Assembly: GCF_007556815.1 (NCBI RefSeq)
Contig: NZ_CP041743.1
Span: 1,984,001-2,048,000, forward strand
DNA from: Paraburkholderia megapolitana
Lineage (GTDB): Bacteria; Pseudomonadota; Gammaproteobacteria; Burkholderiales; Burkholderiaceae
Length of the DNA stretch: 64,000 nucleotides
Reading direction: 5' to 3'
Positions 61,924-64,000 of this stretch are shown piece by piece (position 1 is the stretch's first letter; every line of letters begins with the position of its first letter). The translations under genes and the position numbers were made by a program. The notes under the pieces are model-generated. The model did no database searches, was not told the origin of the DNA, and was given only the letters and a program-made list of their open reading frames with translations.

Positions 61924-63876
61924 TTACTGGCCATACGACGCGCTCAGCTTGCCGAAGTCCAGGCTGCCGAAGCCAGTGGTGTCATCCCAGCCGACCTTGG
62001 CGTTATAGCCCTTGCCGCCGTAGCCGTTGTTGCCCGAAGTCACGTCATGGATCGACGTCGTGGTGGTCGGGAACGTCTGATAGAAGCCGGACGTTGGCAG
62101 GCTCAGGCTGTTGTTGTGCGCCGATTCCACGCGCGCCCAGCCGCCGACGAAAATCGGCGACGCGAGGCTCGTACCGCCCACCTGTTGACCCGCCTGGCCA
62201 TCGATGACGATCAGGGCGCCCGTTGCGGAAGCCGCATCGAACGCGACGTCCGGCAAGACGCGTTTGGTCACCGACGAACCCAGTGCCGTGGTTTGCCAGC
62301 TCGGCGCCGTTTCGTACTGGCTTACGCCGCCGCCCGTGGCCCAGATGCGCACGGCATCGTCGACCGGGTTGCCATTGGAGTCGAGGTCGGCGAATGCCGT
62401 GCCTTCGTTCCACACCGTTTCACCAGACCACGTCGTCGTATTCTTCGTCGACAGTGTCGTGCCGCCCACGGCCACGACATAAGGCGAGCTGGCCGGCGAC
62501 GAGACGCTGTACTGCGACAGGTTGATCGTCGTCTGGACGCCGCTGCCGTCGTTCGTGCCGATATAGCCCGGCGCGCCCTGCGGCGAAGTGGACCACTGAT
62601 ACACGCCCGCGTCACCCGAGGACACCGAGAAGATCTGGCCTTGTGCGACCGCTTGCTGGAAGACCGAGTCGTCAGCCTGCAGCGAGCCATCCGAATTCGC
62701 CGATGCTTCGTCGAGACCGAGCGAGACGTTGATGACCTTCGCCACGTTGTCGGTGACGGCCTTGTTGTAGGCCGCCGTCAAGGTCGCGTCGGTCAGGCCG
62801 CTATCCTGGCTGTCGCCGTTGACCGCTGCATAGAAGATCAGTTGTTGCACGCCACCGGACGTCCCGATGATGTCCTGGCTATCCAGATCCCATTCGGCCG
62901 GGTCGCCGTCGTCGGCGAGCGTTCCCTGACCGCCGGCAACCGTCGAGGTATTGACGGTCGGCAGTCCGGCGTTCTGCGTGAAGGTGTTCAGATCCGAGAT
63001 GGTCTGGGTCATGTCACCCCAGGTGATGATGCCCACCGTGGTGTTGCTCGCGGCCGGCAAGCTGGCTGCGTCGTAGATCGTCGCGAAGTCGGTCGGCTGG
63101 TGGGCGACCTGCGATGCGGCGGCGTTGGTCGTCGCGTGTGCTTCACGCGCAACAGCGCTGCCAGGCAGCACGCGGTGGATCGTCTTGTGCGGAACGACGG
63201 CGTTCTGCAAGCCGAGCACGGCGTCGACAGTCGAGCCCAGCGACGCCGGAATCAACGCTGCCGAGTCGTTGGCGTAGACCTGTTTGCCGCGATAGTTAAA
63301 GCGCTTCAGGCTTGCGTGAAAACCGCTCTGCGCGTTATTGGCATTGCCTTCTGCGGAAACCAGCTTGTTGTTCGCCGATACCTGGATGTTGCTAAAACCG
63401 TTGGCGCGCAGATGCTCGACCACGGCTTGAACCTGGGCATCGGTGGGCGCGAAGCGCGCTTTGAACTGCGACGGCTTCAGAAATTGACGGTAATTCGGGC
63501 TGCCCGGTTGCGCGAGTTCGCGCAGGAAAGTGTCGAGTTGATCCTGATTGCGGTTTTTCAGGACCACCGTGATATGCAGTGGCTGGCTTAATTCGAGAGG
63601 CGTAACAAGGGCATTCACGACTCCGGTGGCAGCGCTGGCGCCGAGCGTAAAGGCGCCCGTTTTCGTCGCGGTGCTCTGGGCTTCGGACTGCGTAGCCGTA
63701 TTGGCGGATGGCGCCGCGGCCTGCAGGAAAGCGCCGGTCCGGGTTGCGACCCAGTTATTCGAAGTATTCGCGGCCTGCGCGCTGAGGGGTATTAGCGTCG
63801 CAGCGATAGCCAACGGTAGGAGTGCTTTGGTAAAGCCCTTTGAAAACGTACTGTCGACGTGCGTAACTTTCTTCAT
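61924..63876 (-). CDS. S53-family serine-carboxyl peptidase (sedolisin/kumamolisin type) preproprotein
   Basis: This 650-residue secreted acid peptidase precursor has a signal peptide (about 1-36; PLAIAATLIPLSAQAAN), a propeptide (about 90-240; the pro-kumamolisin activation domain) and a catalytic domain with Glu328 and Asp332 (EWDLDSQDI), oxyanion Asp422 (SSGDAGVY) and Ser570 (GGTSLASPIF). The calcium site is DVTSGNNG (Asp611) and GWDDTTGFGS (Asp631). It is complete and self-activating in the known family. GGAGC precedes the ATG at 63876. It would degrade proteins in acid surroundings such as soil or fungal hosts. It is isolated, with no partner gene. Confidence 0.95.
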   Translation of the reverse strand: MKKVTHVDSTFSKGFTKALLPLAIAATLIPLSAQAANTSNNWVATRTGAFLQAAAPSANTATQSEAQSTATKTGAFTLGASAATGVVNALVTPLELSQPLHITVVLKNRNQDQLDTFLRELAQPGSPNYRQFLKPSQFKARFAPTDAQVQAVVEHLRANGFSNIQVSANNKLVSAEGNANNAQSGFHASLKRFNYRGKQVYANDSAALIPASLGSTVDAVLGLQNAVVPHKTIHRVLPGSAVAREAHATTNAAASQVAHQPTDFATIYDAASLPAASNTTVGIITWGDMTQTISDLNTFTQNAGLPTVNTSTVAGGQGTLADDGDPAEWDLDSQDIIGTSGGVQQLIFYAAVNGDSQDSGLTDATLTAAYNKAVTDNVAKVINVSLGLDEASANSDGSLQADDSVFQQAVAQGQIFSVSSGDAGVYQWSTSPQGAPGYIGTNDGSGVQTTINLSQYSVSSPASSPYVVAVGGTTLSTKNTTTWSGETVWNEGTAFADLDSNGNPVDDAVRIWATGGGVSQYETAPSWQTTALGSSVTKRVLPDVAFDAASATGALIVIDGQAGQQVGGTSLASPIFVGGWARVESAHNNSLSLPTSGFYQTFPTTTTSIHDVTSGNNGYGGKGYNAKVGWDDTTGFGSLDFGKLSASYGQ

Positions 63877-64000
63877 TGGTAAGCTCCAGAATAGTGACGA
63901 CGAACCGATGCGGTTATATACGGATATTATGAATCGACCCGGATAACTGTCATTGGAAGCATTGAATTTCCACGCGTAACTCAGGAAGGTGATGGGTAGG

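Noticed and set aside
61846..63591. Open frame of 581 codons on the + strand
   Set aside because: It is antisense to the S53 peptidase, which has all catalytic residues; the antisense translation is Arg-rich with no domain.

Overview
The window is GC-rich, densely coded DNA from a Burkholderiales bacterium. A Paraburkholderia- or Caballeronia-like genome fits best: many LysR, AraC, Lrp and GntR regulators sit next to catabolic genes, an aspartate carbamoyltransferase carries a helix-turn-helix-like N-terminus, there is a DUF2957-like lipoprotein, and an S53 peptidase has a full propeptide. I saw no rRNA, tRNA, CRISPR array, insertion sequence or phage gene. The content is accessory metabolism plus a few core enzymes (argG, pyrB, dapA) and looks like a secondary replicon or a flexible chromosomal region. 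The genus assignment is inference.

Layout, left to right. 0-9 kb: a GNAT acetyltransferase, a LysR/C45-peptidase divergent pair, a large beta-helix lipoprotein, DinB and FrnE-like proteins, an SDR and a membrane protein. 8.7-11.6 kb: an E. coli-type argG faces an Lrp-type regulator and a dimethylarginine dimethylaminohydrolase. DDAH makes citrulline and ArgG uses it, so this reads as methylarginine salvage. 11.8-18 kb: an AraC regulator with a PLP trans-sulfuration enzyme, an MFS exporter, an unrecognised small protein with an internal duplication, and a GntR/dicarboxylate-symporter pair. 19-25 kb: two adjacent GH92 alpha-mannosidase-like lipoproteins behind an AT-rich promoter rich in TAAACAA heptamers. 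25.5-31.3 kb: a sugar-acid-type catabolic set (ALDH, MFS, enolase-superfamily dehydratase, GMC oxidoreductase), then an AtsK-like dioxygenase.

33-41.8 kb: a class C beta-lactamase with an exported cupin, a CmcJ/NvfI-family oxygenase translationally coupled to an HCCA-isomerase-like protein, an acyltransferase-3 membrane protein, and an orphan FtsI-like transpeptidase. 42.5-46.6 kb: a compact phosphonate operon (PepM fused to a nucleotidyltransferase, phosphonopyruvate decarboxylase, 2-aminoethylphosphonate transaminase). It could make 2-AEP and probably an activated CMP-AEP, but no transferase that would use it is in the window. 47-48.9 kb: a lipoprotein with a textbook terminator. 49-57.7 kb: a periplasmic molybdenum aldehyde oxidoreductase (PaoABC-type) with a MobA-like cytidylyltransferase, a PIG-L deacetylase, a LysR regulator, an MDR dehydrogenase and a ModA-like binding protein. 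57.7-64 kb: pyrB, then a promoter, a leaderless 39-codon ORF and mutually exclusive hairpins ahead of dapA, a rhodanese/FtrA divergent pair, and a sedolisin.

The observations most worth pursuing are the fused PepM-nucleotidyltransferase operon, the leader-peptide/hairpin element before dapA, the TAAACAA cluster before the GH92 genes, the DDAH-ArgG pairing, the duplicated-motif small protein at 15.5-16.0 kb, and an enolase-superfamily enzyme lacking the usual first metal-ligand aspartate.
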